Source: Pseudoflavonifractor sp. AF19-9AC (GTDB lineage Bacteria; Bacillota; Clostridia; Oscillospirales; Oscillospiraceae). From it: 64,000 nucleotides of DNA. Under the pieces are notes generated by a model. That model worked only from the letters and a program-made list of their open reading frames with translations, ran no database searches and was not told the origin of the DNA. Below are positions 48,811 through 57,142 of this stretch, one piece after another (position 1 is the first letter of the stretch; each line of letters opens with the position of its first letter). The position numbers and the translations under genes were made by a program. The DNA lies in assembly GCF_003478995.1 (NCBI RefSeq), contig NZ_QUGI01000005.1, positions 210,299 to 274,298 of the forward strand, in the 5' to 3' direction.

Positions 48811-50025
48811 TTGAAGACGCTGTATTTGGATTGCGGCATGGGAGCTGCCGGTGATATGCTGGCGGCAGCTCTGCTGGAGCTGATTCCGGATCGCGATGGC
48901 TTTATTGGCCGGATGAATTCATTCGGCCTGCCCGGTGTAACGGTTACGCAGGAGGTGTCCGTCAAGTGCGGGATCACCGGCACTCATTTTTCCGTGAAGG
49001 TTTCTGGGGAAGAAGAGGGAAGCCACGATTATCATAACTGTGGCAATCATGATCCCGAACATGGTCATGGATACCATCCGCACAGAGGTATGGATGAGAT
49101 TGCTCATATCGTGTGTGAGTGTCTTCCCGTTCCCCAGAAGGTCAAGAAAGACGTCATGGCTGTTTATAAATTAATTGCGGAAGCGGAGAGCCATGCGCAC
49201 GGTGTGCCGGTCAGTGATATCCATTTTCATGAAGTCGGGACCATGGATGCCATCGCGGACATTACAGTGGTTTGCCTGCTGATGAATGAGATTGCCCCCG
49301 ATGAAGTGGTCGTTTCCCCGGTCCATGTAGGAAGTGGTAAGGTGCGGTGTGCCCATGGCGTGCTGCCGGTGCCGGCTCCTGCAACCGCCTATATCCTAAA
49401 AGATGTCCCCATTTACGGGGGACAGATTCAGGGTGAACTGTGTACGCCTACAGGGGCTGCTTTGCTGAAATATTTTGCCACGAAATTTGGAGCTATGCCG
49501 GTGATGAGAACCCAGGCCATTGGCTACGGCATGGGAAAGAAGGACTTTGAGACGGCCAACTGTGTTCGCGCCATGCTGGGCGAGGGGGAAGGGAAAACAG
49601 ATGCCGTTCTTGAGCTGTCCTGCAACGTGGACGACATGACAGCAGAGCAGATTGGCTTTGCTATGGAGCGGTTGTTTGACGGTGGTGCGCTGGATGTCTA
49701 TACGATTCCCATCGGCATGAAAAAATCCCGCCCAGGCACCTTAATTCGGGTCATGTGCCGTGAACGGGATAAAGAAAGACTGGTCCCCTTGATTTTTAAG
49801 TACACAACGACCATTGGCGTGCGGGAAACAAAAATGCAGCGTTATATTCTGGATCGTGATGTGACAACGCTGGAAACGCCCTATGGAACCATTCGCCGCA
49901 AAGACTCCTCTGGGTATGGGGTGCGGCGTTCCAAATACGAATACGAAGATCTTGCACGCATTGCCAGAGAACATGGTATCCGCATGGAGGATGTTGTTGC
50001 TGGGATAGAGGATCAATCGTCATAA
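48811..50025 (+). CDS. larC: LarC, nickel insertase
   Basis: A 404-residue LarC starting at TTG (48811) with AAGGAG upstream. LYLDCGMGAAGDMLAAALLE and a His-rich stretch (HDYHNCGNHDPEHGHGYHPH, about residues 70-90) for nickel, then the LarC2-like part with NVDDMTAEQIGFAMERLFDG. It puts nickel into the pincer nucleotide using CTP. In Lactobacillus larC is split and needs a frameshift; here it is one frame. No larA or other nickel-pincer enzyme is in the window. Confidence 0.92.
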   Translation: MKTLYLDCGMGAAGDMLAAALLELIPDRDGFIGRMNSFGLPGVTVTQEVSVKCGITGTHFSVKVSGEEEGSHDYHNCGNHDPEHGHGYHPHRGMDEIAHIVCECLPVPQKVKKDVMAVYKLIAEAESHAHGVPVSDIHFHEVGTMDAIADITVVCLLMNEIAPDEVVVSPVHVGSGKVRCAHGVLPVPAPATAYILKDVPIYGGQIQGELCTPTGAALLKYFATKFGAMPVMRTQAIGYGMGKKDFETANCVRAMLGEGEGKTDAVLELSCNVDDMTAEQIGFAMERLFDGGALDVYTIPIGMKKSRPGTLIRVMCRERDKERLVPLIFKYTTTIGVRETKMQRYILDRDVTTLETPYGTIRRKDSSGYGVRRSKYEYEDLARIAREHGIRMEDVVAGIEDQSS

Positions 50026-50323
50026 TCTGTGAGGTTTATTCGCACTGTAAACATCCTGTTCATGGCCCCGTCTGTTACTTTTTTACTTCTATCATGAAAA
50101 GAAAAGCTTGGGAACAGGCGGTTCAAGTTGCCCAGTCAGATACAAGAGGCTATTGCCCGGCGAGGGAAATATTTTTTCCTTATGTTTACCAGGAAAGAAA
50201 ACTTTTGCCGCCAAAGAAATACCGCAAAGTGATAATTGGATTTCTTGAAATACCACTGGTGCGAACCTGTTTTACATGAGAAAACGTAGGGGCAACTTCA
50301 AGAACTGTATTGTCAACCGGATT

Positions 50324-50359
50324 AAGCCCTGGAGCCATTTTGGTTCCAGGGCTTTTTTG
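50324..50359 (+). terminator. Terminator, likely of the lar operon
   Basis: AAGCCCTGGA ... TCCAGGGCTT with TTTTTT tail. Confidence 0.8.
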
Positions 50360-50469
50360 TGCTTTTCTGTCTTTGCGGTTTCTCGTGAGTGGGAGACACT
50401 TTGGTTACCGCAACGCAATCAAAGTATGAAAAATTTGTTTTTCGCAAGAAGCGGAACAATGAATAGTAA

Positions 50470-50509
50470 AAAAGAACGGGTATCGCTCCGGCGAATCCCA
50501 CGTTCTTTT
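50470..50509. terminator. Bidirectional terminator hairpin
   Basis: AAAAGAACG ... CGTTCTTTT with inner GGG/CCC pairs; serves the minus-strand gene ending at 50565. Confidence 0.6.
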
Positions 50510-50564
50510 ATGGGAAGTTATATGGATGAATTAGCATCGCTGCAGTGTGTGGAGCGGGAGGCTG

Positions 50565-51284
50565 TTATGGAGCGGCGGTGGGCAGTGTCATATTCTGATA
50601 ACGCTTCTGCATGGTCCCATCGTCGTACCAGGTGTCCAGCATAAGCTCCAGATGACTGCTCGGTGCCTCCCCCTGGCTGCGCTCATCCATACGCAAAAAC
50701 GCGGCGGCAGAAAGAGCGATATCAAACGTAAGCAGTACAGCCAGTCCAGCCGCAGCTGCTTGTCCGCTCCTGACGGAGATTTTGTCCATCTGCCGCAGCA
50801 GATAGGGGGCCAGGAGGTAGATCCACACCACACCGGCCAGCCCCCAAAAGGCTGCATACAAAAGGTTGGTGCGGCCGTCCAGGTGAAAGGCCATGTGGGA
50901 ATAGTTCCAGAAGCGCCGGTGATAGGTCAGCTCGAGAAACAGACTGGCCAGATACTCAAAGCTGCCGCCCAGAATGGCACCGGCGGAAAAAACGGCCCAC
51001 GGGCCGTACCGCCGCAGGGGGAAAAGAGTCACCGTCATCAGCAACGCGCCCAGGCCCCAGACGACGCTTACGGCGCCGTAGAGCAGGCTGCTGCGGCTCA
51101 TCAGAACGCCGGTACCCAGCCAGACAATCCACATTTCAAACAGGCACCCGATAAAGGAGCTGCCCAGAAAGAGAAAAAACCACTTGTGCCAGCTGAGACG
51201 GGGGACCTGGAAGGGCGGGGCGGCAGCGGCTGCGGAGAGGAGGACGACGGCTGCAAGGGCGGTCAGAATCATAAACGTAATCAT
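50565..51284 (-). CDS. CmpB-family putative permease
   Basis: A 239-residue membrane protein with about six helices and the CmpB/PF06541-type core FFLFLGSSFIGCLFEMWIVW, then LLYGAVSVVWGLGALLM and NLLYAAFWGLAGVVWIY. These proteins are common in Firmicutes, with no proven substrate. ATG at 51284 (MITFMILTALAAVVLLSA). A GTTG-N6-CAAC site lies 85 bp upstream, linking it to the Crp/Fnr-like regulator's presumed regulon. Confidence 0.75.
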   Translation of the reverse strand: MITFMILTALAAVVLLSAAAAAPPFQVPRLSWHKWFFLFLGSSFIGCLFEMWIVWLGTGVLMSRSSLLYGAVSVVWGLGALLMTVTLFPLRRYGPWAVFSAGAILGGSFEYLASLFLELTYHRRFWNYSHMAFHLDGRTNLLYAAFWGLAGVVWIYLLAPYLLRQMDKISVRSGQAAAAGLAVLLTFDIALSAAAFLRMDERSQGEAPSSHLELMLDTWYDDGTMQKRYQNMTLPTAAP

Positions 51285-51368
51285 ATGGTTACCTGCTTTC
51301 TGGTCTTGGTGCAATCGTCAAGACACGGAGCTGTTATCATCATGGGACCATGTGGACAAGAATTCTTC

Positions 51369-51384
51369 GGTTGTCCAGGCAACC
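51369..51384 (-). promoter_or_regulatory. Crp/Fnr-like site 1 (upstream of CmpB-type gene)
   Basis: Minus strand GGTTGCCTGGACAACC. Closest -10-like CATGAT starts 24 bp downstream, so spacing is atypical. Confidence 0.5.
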
Positions 51385-51460
51385 AAGAGAGAGTTTCGCT
51401 GCAAAAAAGCCAGGGCGCTGGGGGCGTCCTGGTTTTTTGTAAGGTGACAGTGAATTTAGG

Positions 51461-52015
51461 TTAAGGAGTTTCAGGATTGGAGGAGGATTTGCGGGCCATC
51501 AGGGCTGTGACCAGATCGCTGACACCGTCTGCCACAAGGGTGGCGCCAAAGATCATGATGACCAGGCGGGCGGCGGGGAAGGGGTTTACCACCAACAGAA
51601 TGCCCAGGACTGTGGGAATCAGGGAGGAGAGGATCAGGGGGATGAGAATGGGGGGCTTGGTGTGGAACGCGGTGAGAACCAGGGGGAGCTTTCCCACTCC
51701 ATCCACCAGAAGGAGGGCGCCCAGCACCAGGGGGAGGAAGGAGAGAATTGCCTGGGGCCAGGAGAGGGCAAAGATGGAAAACGCCAGGGGAAGGACGGCC
51801 AGGAAGAGATCCCCTCCGGAGCCCTGTCCGGTTTTGCGCCCCTGGATATACCGCCAGAGGTGGCTGATGGCGTAAGCCGCCGCGCCGGCGGCCAGGGCCC
51901 ATACGAAGACGGAACCGCTAATGCTGGGGAAGAGGAGCAGGGGGAGCCCCAGGAGCATATAGAGCAGCGCGATCCAGACAGAGGCTGTCCGGGACCAGAA
52001 GAATTGCAGTGTCAT
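51461..52015 (-). CDS. DUF308/HdeD-family membrane protein
   Basis: A 184-residue protein with six hydrophobic helices in three hairpins (VWIALLYMLLGLPLLLFPSI, LVLGALLLVDGVGKLPLV, RLVIMIFGATLVADGVSDLV), as in HdeD-like acid-stress proteins. ATG at 52015 follows AAGGAGGAAACTACT. Its promoter has a Crp/Fnr-like site exactly 21 bp before TATGAT. Confidence 0.82.
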   Translation of the reverse strand: MTLQFFWSRTASVWIALLYMLLGLPLLLFPSISGSVFVWALAAGAAAYAISHLWRYIQGRKTGQGSGGDLFLAVLPLAFSIFALSWPQAILSFLPLVLGALLLVDGVGKLPLVLTAFHTKPPILIPLILSSLIPTVLGILLVVNPFPAARLVIMIFGATLVADGVSDLVTALMARKSSSNPETP

Positions 52016-52105
52016 AGTAGTTTCCTCCTTGAATTCAATATAAAGTGGGGGCGAAATGGGAGGGGGGACGGGACAGCCAGTTGGCTTGGGATTTCCCATG
52101 AACCT

Positions 52106-52148
52106 ATCATAGTTCATTGGGAGAAAATAGTAGGTTGTCCACACAACG
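52106..52148 (-). promoter_or_regulatory. Crp/Fnr-like site 2 plus -10 box
   Basis: Minus strand CGTTGTGTGGACAACC (52148-52133), 21-bp gap, TATGAT (52111-52106). No -35 consensus. Confidence 0.72.
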
Positions 52149-52164
52149 GGATGAGAGTTTTTCT

Positions 52165-54756
52165 TCAAAGAAGAGATTCCCAGATCTCCGACTGGTTGGT
52201 CTGGTGATAGCTGTGGGAATTGGCTGCTTCGCAGATGTCATAATAGGCCCAGTGGGAGGACGGTACGTCCAGAAAAGTCAGCAGCCCGGAATGGTGGGAG
52301 ATGAAGTCCTGGTCGGCCTGGCGGCCCAGCATGCGGTTTACAATGACCGCTGCCTGACCTCTGGTAAGCAGGGCGTTGGGACCAAAGGTTCCGTCGGGAT
52401 AACCGGCAATCCAGCCATACTCCGCGGCGTTCATGGCAGCCTCATAAAACCAGTGTTCGGGGGATACATCGGAGAAGGAGTGGGTGGAGCTGGGGGCAGG
52501 GGCTGCAAACCCCATGGCTATGGCCACAAATTCCGCCCGGGTAATGGGCTGGTCCGGAAGGTATTGGTTCCCACCCACACCAGAGACCTTTCCAAGAGAG
52601 GCAAGAGTGTTGACGGCAGTGGCGTACCAGGCGTCGCCGGGCACGTCAGAAAAGTGAACCGTGATGGGGACATCCGGGTTTTTCAGGAGCGAATAGAAGA
52701 TCTGTGCCGCCTGTGCCCGGGTCAAGGAGTCGTCCGGGCCAAAGAGATTCCCGGGATAACCGGAAACATAGGCGTTGTGGCTCTGGGTGTCCAGGTAGTC
52801 GGATACACCGGTTTCTTCCGGGGAAAAGGAGGTGTCCAGGGGGACAAATTCAGCGGATATGGTGTGATGTCTGGACACGGGTGTAAATTGGTAGTCAAGG
52901 GGAGCCCCCACGGACTTGCCGTCCACCAGGACGGCGCTCAGACGGTAGCCTTCGTCGGCCTGCATGGTAAACCGCGGCGTCGCCCCCTGATTGACCCATA
53001 TGGTTCCGCTGGGGGTGATGCTGCCGCCTTGTGAGGCCTGTGCGGAGATGCGGAAGGTAGAGACGGAGCCTGTACCGCCGCCGCTTCCGCCGGAGCCGGT
53101 GCCGCTGTTTTCCGAAAACGTCCGGACCACGGTTCCCGTATAGTTTCCCTGGAAACGAATGGTGACGTGGACGGTCCCGTTCTGTTCTTTCAGCTGGGTG
53201 ACATAATCGATGCCCTTTTGCAGCACCCAGTCTCCGTGTTTGATTACCAGGCTTTCCACCTCTGCCCGGCTGGAAATCTGGGGGATGGGCAGCTGTGTGC
53301 CGTCATAGGGTGCAACATGGATCTGTACGGGGATATGCTGCACCACCTGATAGTCAATGAAATCCTCCGGCAAATAAAAGGCGAGGTGGGTCTGTTCCCC
53401 GGCATTTCCCACCCGAAGGCTCCCGTTTTCCCAGAAAAATCGGGACTCCAGAGCTACGTCGGCCAGATAGTCTCCGTAGGTAGCGGATTTCATGGCTGGG
53501 GCCAGATAGTCCGGAACGGCAGGATTGATTCGGAAGGAGGCTATGGCTTCCAGACCCGGATACTGGGGCGTTTCTTCCACCAGAGCCCGGACGTACCATG
53601 TGCCTGCGCGGGCAGGCTGCTGGGGCTGAAACGGTCCCTGGGGAGAAGAACTATAGCTGAATGCCGCGGTTCCAAAGGCCGGCTGTGCCACAGGCTGGGC
53701 GGCCGGCTGTCCATAGGTCCAGTCTGCCAGGCTCAGAGGTACGATCCAGCTGTTTTCCCCTGTGACGGACACAGAGGCATCCAGAACGGCGATCCCATCC
53801 GTATAGCGGTACGTGACCAGCTGGTTGGGTCCATCCAGATGAACGCGGTCTTCCTCCAGAGTACCGCCGCTCAGTTCACTGACCTGTTGGACCTCCATCC
53901 AGGGCACGAGCTCTTTGAGGCGGAAGCCGTTTTCGCCCTCGGGCAGCGGGTACGAAGCGGGACGCTGCCCGGCCAGATTACAGTATGTTACGCTGTCTTC
54001 CGGCAGCTGGATCGCCAACAGGCAGTTGCTCCCGGCGTAAAGGGTCTCCAGCTTGGTGTTGCTGCTAAGGTCCAGGGCGGTAAGCTGATTGTCGGTACAG
54101 TTCAGATAGGTGAGATTGGGCTGATGGGACAAATCTAAGGTCTCGATACGAGTATGGTTCCACAGCAAGGTGTCCAGCGCCTCGTTGTGAGACAGGTCCG
54201 CCTGTGAGAGGTCTCCACCCAGAACATGGAGGGTGTGGAGATTGGGATTCCCACTCAAATCCAGCTCCGAAAGGGGGCTGCCGCCCCAGACCAGATACAT
54301 GAGGTTGGGAACATCGTGCAGATCCAGCTGGGAGAGATTGGAGTGAAAGCAGGAAAACTGTTCCAGTGCGGGCGCACCGCTCAGCGTCAGGACTTCCAGC
54401 CTGGGATTTTCATTGCAGGTCAGGGAGGTCAGCGCGGGCAGACTGGGCAGCTCCAGACGAACCAGATCGTTCTCGCTGCAATTGAGCTTTTCCAGCCCGT
54501 CGAACCACTCCAGACCGCTCAGGTCCTGAATGCCCCGCTTCCGAAGGTCCATGCTGGTGACCGCTTCCCGCTCGTCCGGGGAAAGCGCCCCGTCGCCATC
54601 TGTGTCCAACCCTTTTACATAGAGCAAAAAGGCCGGATCGGGAAAAGATGTGGAATCAATTGGAACAGAGACGGACGCTGCGCTGCCGGTCATGACCATT
54701 CCCGCGGTAATGCTCAGCACCATAAGCAGGGCAAGCCCCTTTTTCCTTAGCTTCAT
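52165..54756 (-). CDS. Secreted leucine-rich-repeat SLH surface protein
   Basis: 863 residues. The signal peptide (MKLRKKGLALLMVLSITAGM, cleavage near GSAAS) is followed by a calcium-binding-like loop (DTDGDGALSPDE), about nine leucine-rich repeats with the spacing N..L..LDLS (residues 80-260), a beta-rich middle, a Gly/Ser linker, an InlB-like repeat (GSITPSGTIWVNQGATPRFT) and three SLH repeats to the end (GYPGNLFGPDDSLTRAQAAQ and two more). ATG at 54756 follows AGGAGGAACTTATT. It is anchored to the cell wall and probably binds a host or cell ligand. Crp/Fnr-like site in its promoter. Confidence 0.88.
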   Translation of the reverse strand: MKLRKKGLALLMVLSITAGMVMTGSAASVSVPIDSTSFPDPAFLLYVKGLDTDGDGALSPDEREAVTSMDLRKRGIQDLSGLEWFDGLEKLNCSENDLVRLELPSLPALTSLTCNENPRLEVLTLSGAPALEQFSCFHSNLSQLDLHDVPNLMYLVWGGSPLSELDLSGNPNLHTLHVLGGDLSQADLSHNEALDTLLWNHTRIETLDLSHQPNLTYLNCTDNQLTALDLSSNTKLETLYAGSNCLLAIQLPEDSVTYCNLAGQRPASYPLPEGENGFRLKELVPWMEVQQVSELSGGTLEEDRVHLDGPNQLVTYRYTDGIAVLDASVSVTGENSWIVPLSLADWTYGQPAAQPVAQPAFGTAAFSYSSSPQGPFQPQQPARAGTWYVRALVEETPQYPGLEAIASFRINPAVPDYLAPAMKSATYGDYLADVALESRFFWENGSLRVGNAGEQTHLAFYLPEDFIDYQVVQHIPVQIHVAPYDGTQLPIPQISSRAEVESLVIKHGDWVLQKGIDYVTQLKEQNGTVHVTIRFQGNYTGTVVRTFSENSGTGSGGSGGGTGSVSTFRISAQASQGGSITPSGTIWVNQGATPRFTMQADEGYRLSAVLVDGKSVGAPLDYQFTPVSRHHTISAEFVPLDTSFSPEETGVSDYLDTQSHNAYVSGYPGNLFGPDDSLTRAQAAQIFYSLLKNPDVPITVHFSDVPGDAWYATAVNTLASLGKVSGVGGNQYLPDQPITRAEFVAIAMGFAAPAPSSTHSFSDVSPEHWFYEAAMNAAEYGWIAGYPDGTFGPNALLTRGQAAVIVNRMLGRQADQDFISHHSGLLTFLDVPSSHWAYYDICEAANSHSYHQTNQSEIWESLL

Positions 54757-54817
54757 AATAAGTTCCTCCTGAATCATTCAGCCGTTTATTGAGCCATCCG
54801 ATGGATGAGCTGACTTC

Positions 54818-54860
54818 ATTATGGGGCTTCGGAGGAGAAAAAGCGGTTGTCCAGCTAACA
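54818..54860 (-). promoter_or_regulatory. Crp/Fnr-like site 3 plus -10 box
   Basis: Minus strand TGTTAGCTGGACAACC (54860-54845), 21-bp gap, CATAAT (54823-54818), upstream of the LRR-SLH gene. It also lies 44 bp before the -35 of the divergent regulator gene. Confidence 0.72.
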
Positions 54861-54904
54861 CAGTGGCGTTCCGGGAGCGCAAAGGCAGCCGTCGGCGGGA
54901 ACGA

Positions 54905-54933
54905 TTGACAAGGGGAACAATTTTCGCTATGGT
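54905..54933 (+). promoter_or_regulatory. Promoter of the Crp/Fnr-like gene
   Basis: TTGACA (54905-54910), 17-bp spacer, TATGGT (54928-54933). Confidence 0.7.
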
Positions 54934-54973
54934 TATTTCAGAGAAACAGCTATGGGAAAGGGGAGGACCGGAC

Positions 54974-55681
54974 ATGATGCATCAGGAGGAACTGCTTTCT
55001 GTGTTAAAACGCGGGCTGCTGTTTCGCAATATGGAAGATGGGGAGATCCTGGAGGCGCTGGAGGCCATAGAATCCCACCGCAGAACCTATCCCAAGCGAG
55101 CCCTGGTGATGCGGGATGGAGATCTGATGTCCCAGGTGGGCGTGATCTTATCCGGAAATCTCCACCTGTTTCATATTGACGCCAACGGAAACAGCAATTT
55201 GATGGAGGAACTGGGCGCGGGAGAGTCCATTGGCCTTTTGAACGCCATCGGAGGATACCGCCTGCATATTTCGGCGGAAACCACACAGGAAACCGAAATT
55301 TTGTTTCTCAATGTCAGCCAGCTGCTGCGAAACAATGTGCTGACCGCTCCGGTTCAAATCCGGTTCTTGCAGAACCTCACCCTTGCGGTGGCCCAGCAGG
55401 CTCACCGCCTGACCCGGAAGCTGGAGGATAGCATCCGCCGCTCCACCCGGGAGCGCTTGCAGGACTATCTGTCTGATCAGTACCACAAGGCGGGCAGCCG
55501 GACCTTCTCCATCCCCCTGAACCGGCAGGATCTGGCGGATTTCCTCTTTGTGGACCGCAGTGCCATGTCCAATGAGCTGTGTAAGATGCGGGATGAAGGG
55601 CTGTTGAAATTTGACAAGAGCAAGTTCGAGCTTCTGATCGAGATGCCCATTACCCAGGAGGAACCGGATCCCAACCAATAA
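54974..55681 (+). CDS. Crp/Fnr-family transcriptional regulator
   Basis: A 235-residue regulator. Cyclic-nucleotide-binding-like beta-barrel at residues 10-120 (RALVMRDGDLMSQVGVILSG, GAGESIGLLNAIGG), dimer helix, then an HTH (IPLNRQDLADFLFVDRSAMS, NELCKMRDEGLL). It has no N-terminal cysteine cluster, so an Fnr-type iron-sulfur sensor is unlikely, and the signal is unknown. ATG at 54974 is 7 nt after GGGGAGG; the longer frame is not used. Five GTTG-N6-CAAC sites at surrounding promoters are its probable targets. Confidence 0.88.
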   Translation: MMHQEELLSVLKRGLLFRNMEDGEILEALEAIESHRRTYPKRALVMRDGDLMSQVGVILSGNLHLFHIDANGNSNLMEELGAGESIGLLNAIGGYRLHISAETTQETEILFLNVSQLLRNNVLTAPVQIRFLQNLTLAVAQQAHRLTRKLEDSIRRSTRERLQDYLSDQYHKAGSRTFSIPLNRQDLADFLFVDRSAMSNELCKMRDEGLLKFDKSKFELLIEMPITQEEPDPNQ

Positions 55682-55700
55682 ATCACCCTATCACGAAAAA

Positions 55701-55750
55701 ACAGGTGCCCCGGAGACATGGATCGTCTCCGGGGCACCTGTTTCTGTTTC
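55701..55750 (+). terminator. Terminator of the Crp/Fnr-like gene
   Basis: 17-bp perfect stem ACAGGTGCCCCGGAGAC / GTCTCCGGGGCACCTGT, then TTTCTGTTTC. Confidence 0.85.
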
Positions 55751-55793
55751 CGTTGGCTAAACAACCGCAGAATTCTTCCCGGTTTGCTATGAT
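55751..55793 (+). promoter_or_regulatory. Crp/Fnr-like site 4 plus -10 box
   Basis: CGTTGGCTAAACAACC (55751-55766), 21-bp gap, TATGAT (55788-55793), upstream of the DUF308 gene at 55902. Confidence 0.72.
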
Positions 55794-55901
55794 GACAACA
55801 GACCTCAGGCAAACAAAGAACTGTCTGGGAGAACATCGTTCCCCCATGCGGCAGCGCATGGGAGGCGGAACGGTCATACATACAAATGGGAGGAATATAA
55901 A

Positions 55902-56534
55902 ATGAAGCAGAACCATAATTTGCCCCACACCATACTGGATGCGGAGTATCAGATCATAGACGGAGAGGAGAAGCTGGAGGAAGGCGTACAGAAAGGAGGG
56001 GTGATCACTGCACTCGTTTTGGGAGCTCTGGGCTTGACGGCGCTGTTTTTCCCTGTGGCAGTGGGAACAGGCTTCGCGTTTTTCATTACCGTAGGGGTGT
56101 TTCTTTCCGGACTTTCCCAGGTCATGCTTTTTGTCCGGGAAGACAAGGAGAAGCGCAGCGGCTGGATGCTGGCAAATGGGATCCTGCTGGTGGCTGCGGC
56201 GGGGCTCGCTCTTCTGGGGGCGCTGATGGGCGAGCTTGGGGTTCTGCAGATGATTGCCTCCGTCTCGTTCCTTATGGGTGTCCTGACCATGTCCGTGGGA
56301 CTGAGCCAGATCACGTCGGCGCTGGGAGAAAACCGCAAGGCACCGGGACGGGGCTGGGTGCTGCTGAGCGGAGGCCTGAACCTTCTTCTGAGCATTCTGA
56401 TGTGCGTCAATCCAATTGTCAGCTGGTTCGCACTGACCACAGTGTGGGGAATCTATCTGGTGACGGCGGCCATCGCCCTGTCCTTTATGCTGTGGTCGAC
56501 GCGGCGCAGACCCCACGTCTCTTCTGCGATATAG
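55902..56534 (+). CDS. DUF308/HdeD-family membrane protein (second copy)
   Basis: A 210-residue membrane protein with six helices, similar in topology to the one at 51461 (LGALGLTALFFPVAVGTGFA, WMLANGILLVAAAGLALLGA, GWVLLSGGLNLLLSILMCVN). A hydrophilic N-terminus of 35 residues precedes the first helix. ATG follows GGGAGGAATATAAA. Its own Crp/Fnr-like promoter suggests shared control with its paralogue. Confidence 0.82.
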   Translation: MKQNHNLPHTILDAEYQIIDGEEKLEEGVQKGGVITALVLGALGLTALFFPVAVGTGFAFFITVGVFLSGLSQVMLFVREDKEKRSGWMLANGILLVAAAGLALLGALMGELGVLQMIASVSFLMGVLTMSVGLSQITSALGENRKAPGRGWVLLSGGLNLLLSILMCVNPIVSWFALTTVWGIYLVTAAIALSFMLWSTRRRPHVSSAI

Positions 56535-56543
56535 GAGGTTTTT

Positions 56544-57008
56544 ATGAAAAAACTTGGTTTTATATTCTTTCCCCTGCTGGCCCTGGGGGCGGGTATGCTT
56601 TCCGGCTACCTGGCGGCGCCCGGCCTGGCGTCAGTCTATCCCTTGCTGGAAAAATCAGCCCTGACGCCACCCGGGGAGGTGTTCCCGGTGGTCTGGACGG
56701 TGCTGTATCTCCTGATGGGCATCGGGCTTGCCATGGTGGTAAAGCGGGGCGGAAAGGGGACCGGAAGGGCGGCACTTCTTTGGTGTGCGCAGCTGGCCGT
56801 GAATGTTTCCTGGAGCCTGCTGTTCTTTGGGGCCGGAGCATATTTGGAGGCGCTGATCTGCCTGGGAATTCTGTGGATGCTGATTCTGCTGATGATTCTG
56901 GCCTTTCACTCCGTCAGCCGCTGGGCGGCCTGGATCCAGATTCCCTATTTCCTGTGGGTGAGCTTTGCAGGCTATCTGAACCTGGTGGTTTGGCAGCTGA
57001 ACCCGTAG
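56544..57008 (+). CDS. TspO/MBR-family membrane protein
   Basis: A 154-residue, five-helix TspO homologue: LTPPGEVFPVVWTVLYLLMG and AQLAVNVSWSLLFFGAGAYL are family signatures, with FLWVSFAGYLNLVVWQLN at the end. TspO proteins bind porphyrins and act in stress or tetrapyrrole control. It starts 10 nt after the DUF308 gene behind AGGAGG, so it is in that operon. Confidence 0.9.
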   Translation: MKKLGFIFFPLLALGAGMLSGYLAAPGLASVYPLLEKSALTPPGEVFPVVWTVLYLLMGIGLAMVVKRGGKGTGRAALLWCAQLAVNVSWSLLFFGAGAYLEALICLGILWMLILLMILAFHSVSRWAAWIQIPYFLWVSFAGYLNLVVWQLNP

Positions 57009-57064
57009 GGCAGATTGTTCCCCTAATCAGGAAGGAAGAAGTTGCAGAACAAAAGCATGGTTTG

Positions 57065-57107
57065 CGTTGTGGATGCAACGGCATTTAGAGCGCTGATATG
57101 GTATGAT
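57065..57107 (+). promoter_or_regulatory. Crp/Fnr-like site 5 plus -10 box
   Basis: CGTTGTGGATGCAACG (57065-57080), 21-bp gap, TATGAT (57102-57107), 36 bp before the esterase ATG. Confidence 0.7.
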
Positions 57108-57142
57108 AAAGATACACCACGGCACAGAAAGGCGGGTTCTCT

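Larger units (their letters stand above)
50026..50564. other. Intergenic region with two terminators
   Basis: No supportable gene; short plus frames at 50.09-50.6 kb lack family resemblance. Holds the terminators listed separately. Confidence 0.6.

Noticed and set aside
50094..50644. Two short plus-strand frames after larC
   Set aside because: No family-like sequence, poor ribosome sites, and they run through terminator hairpins.
55683..56516. 277-codon minus-strand frame opposite the DUF308 gene
   Set aside because: Gln/His-rich antisense shadow crossing a terminator.
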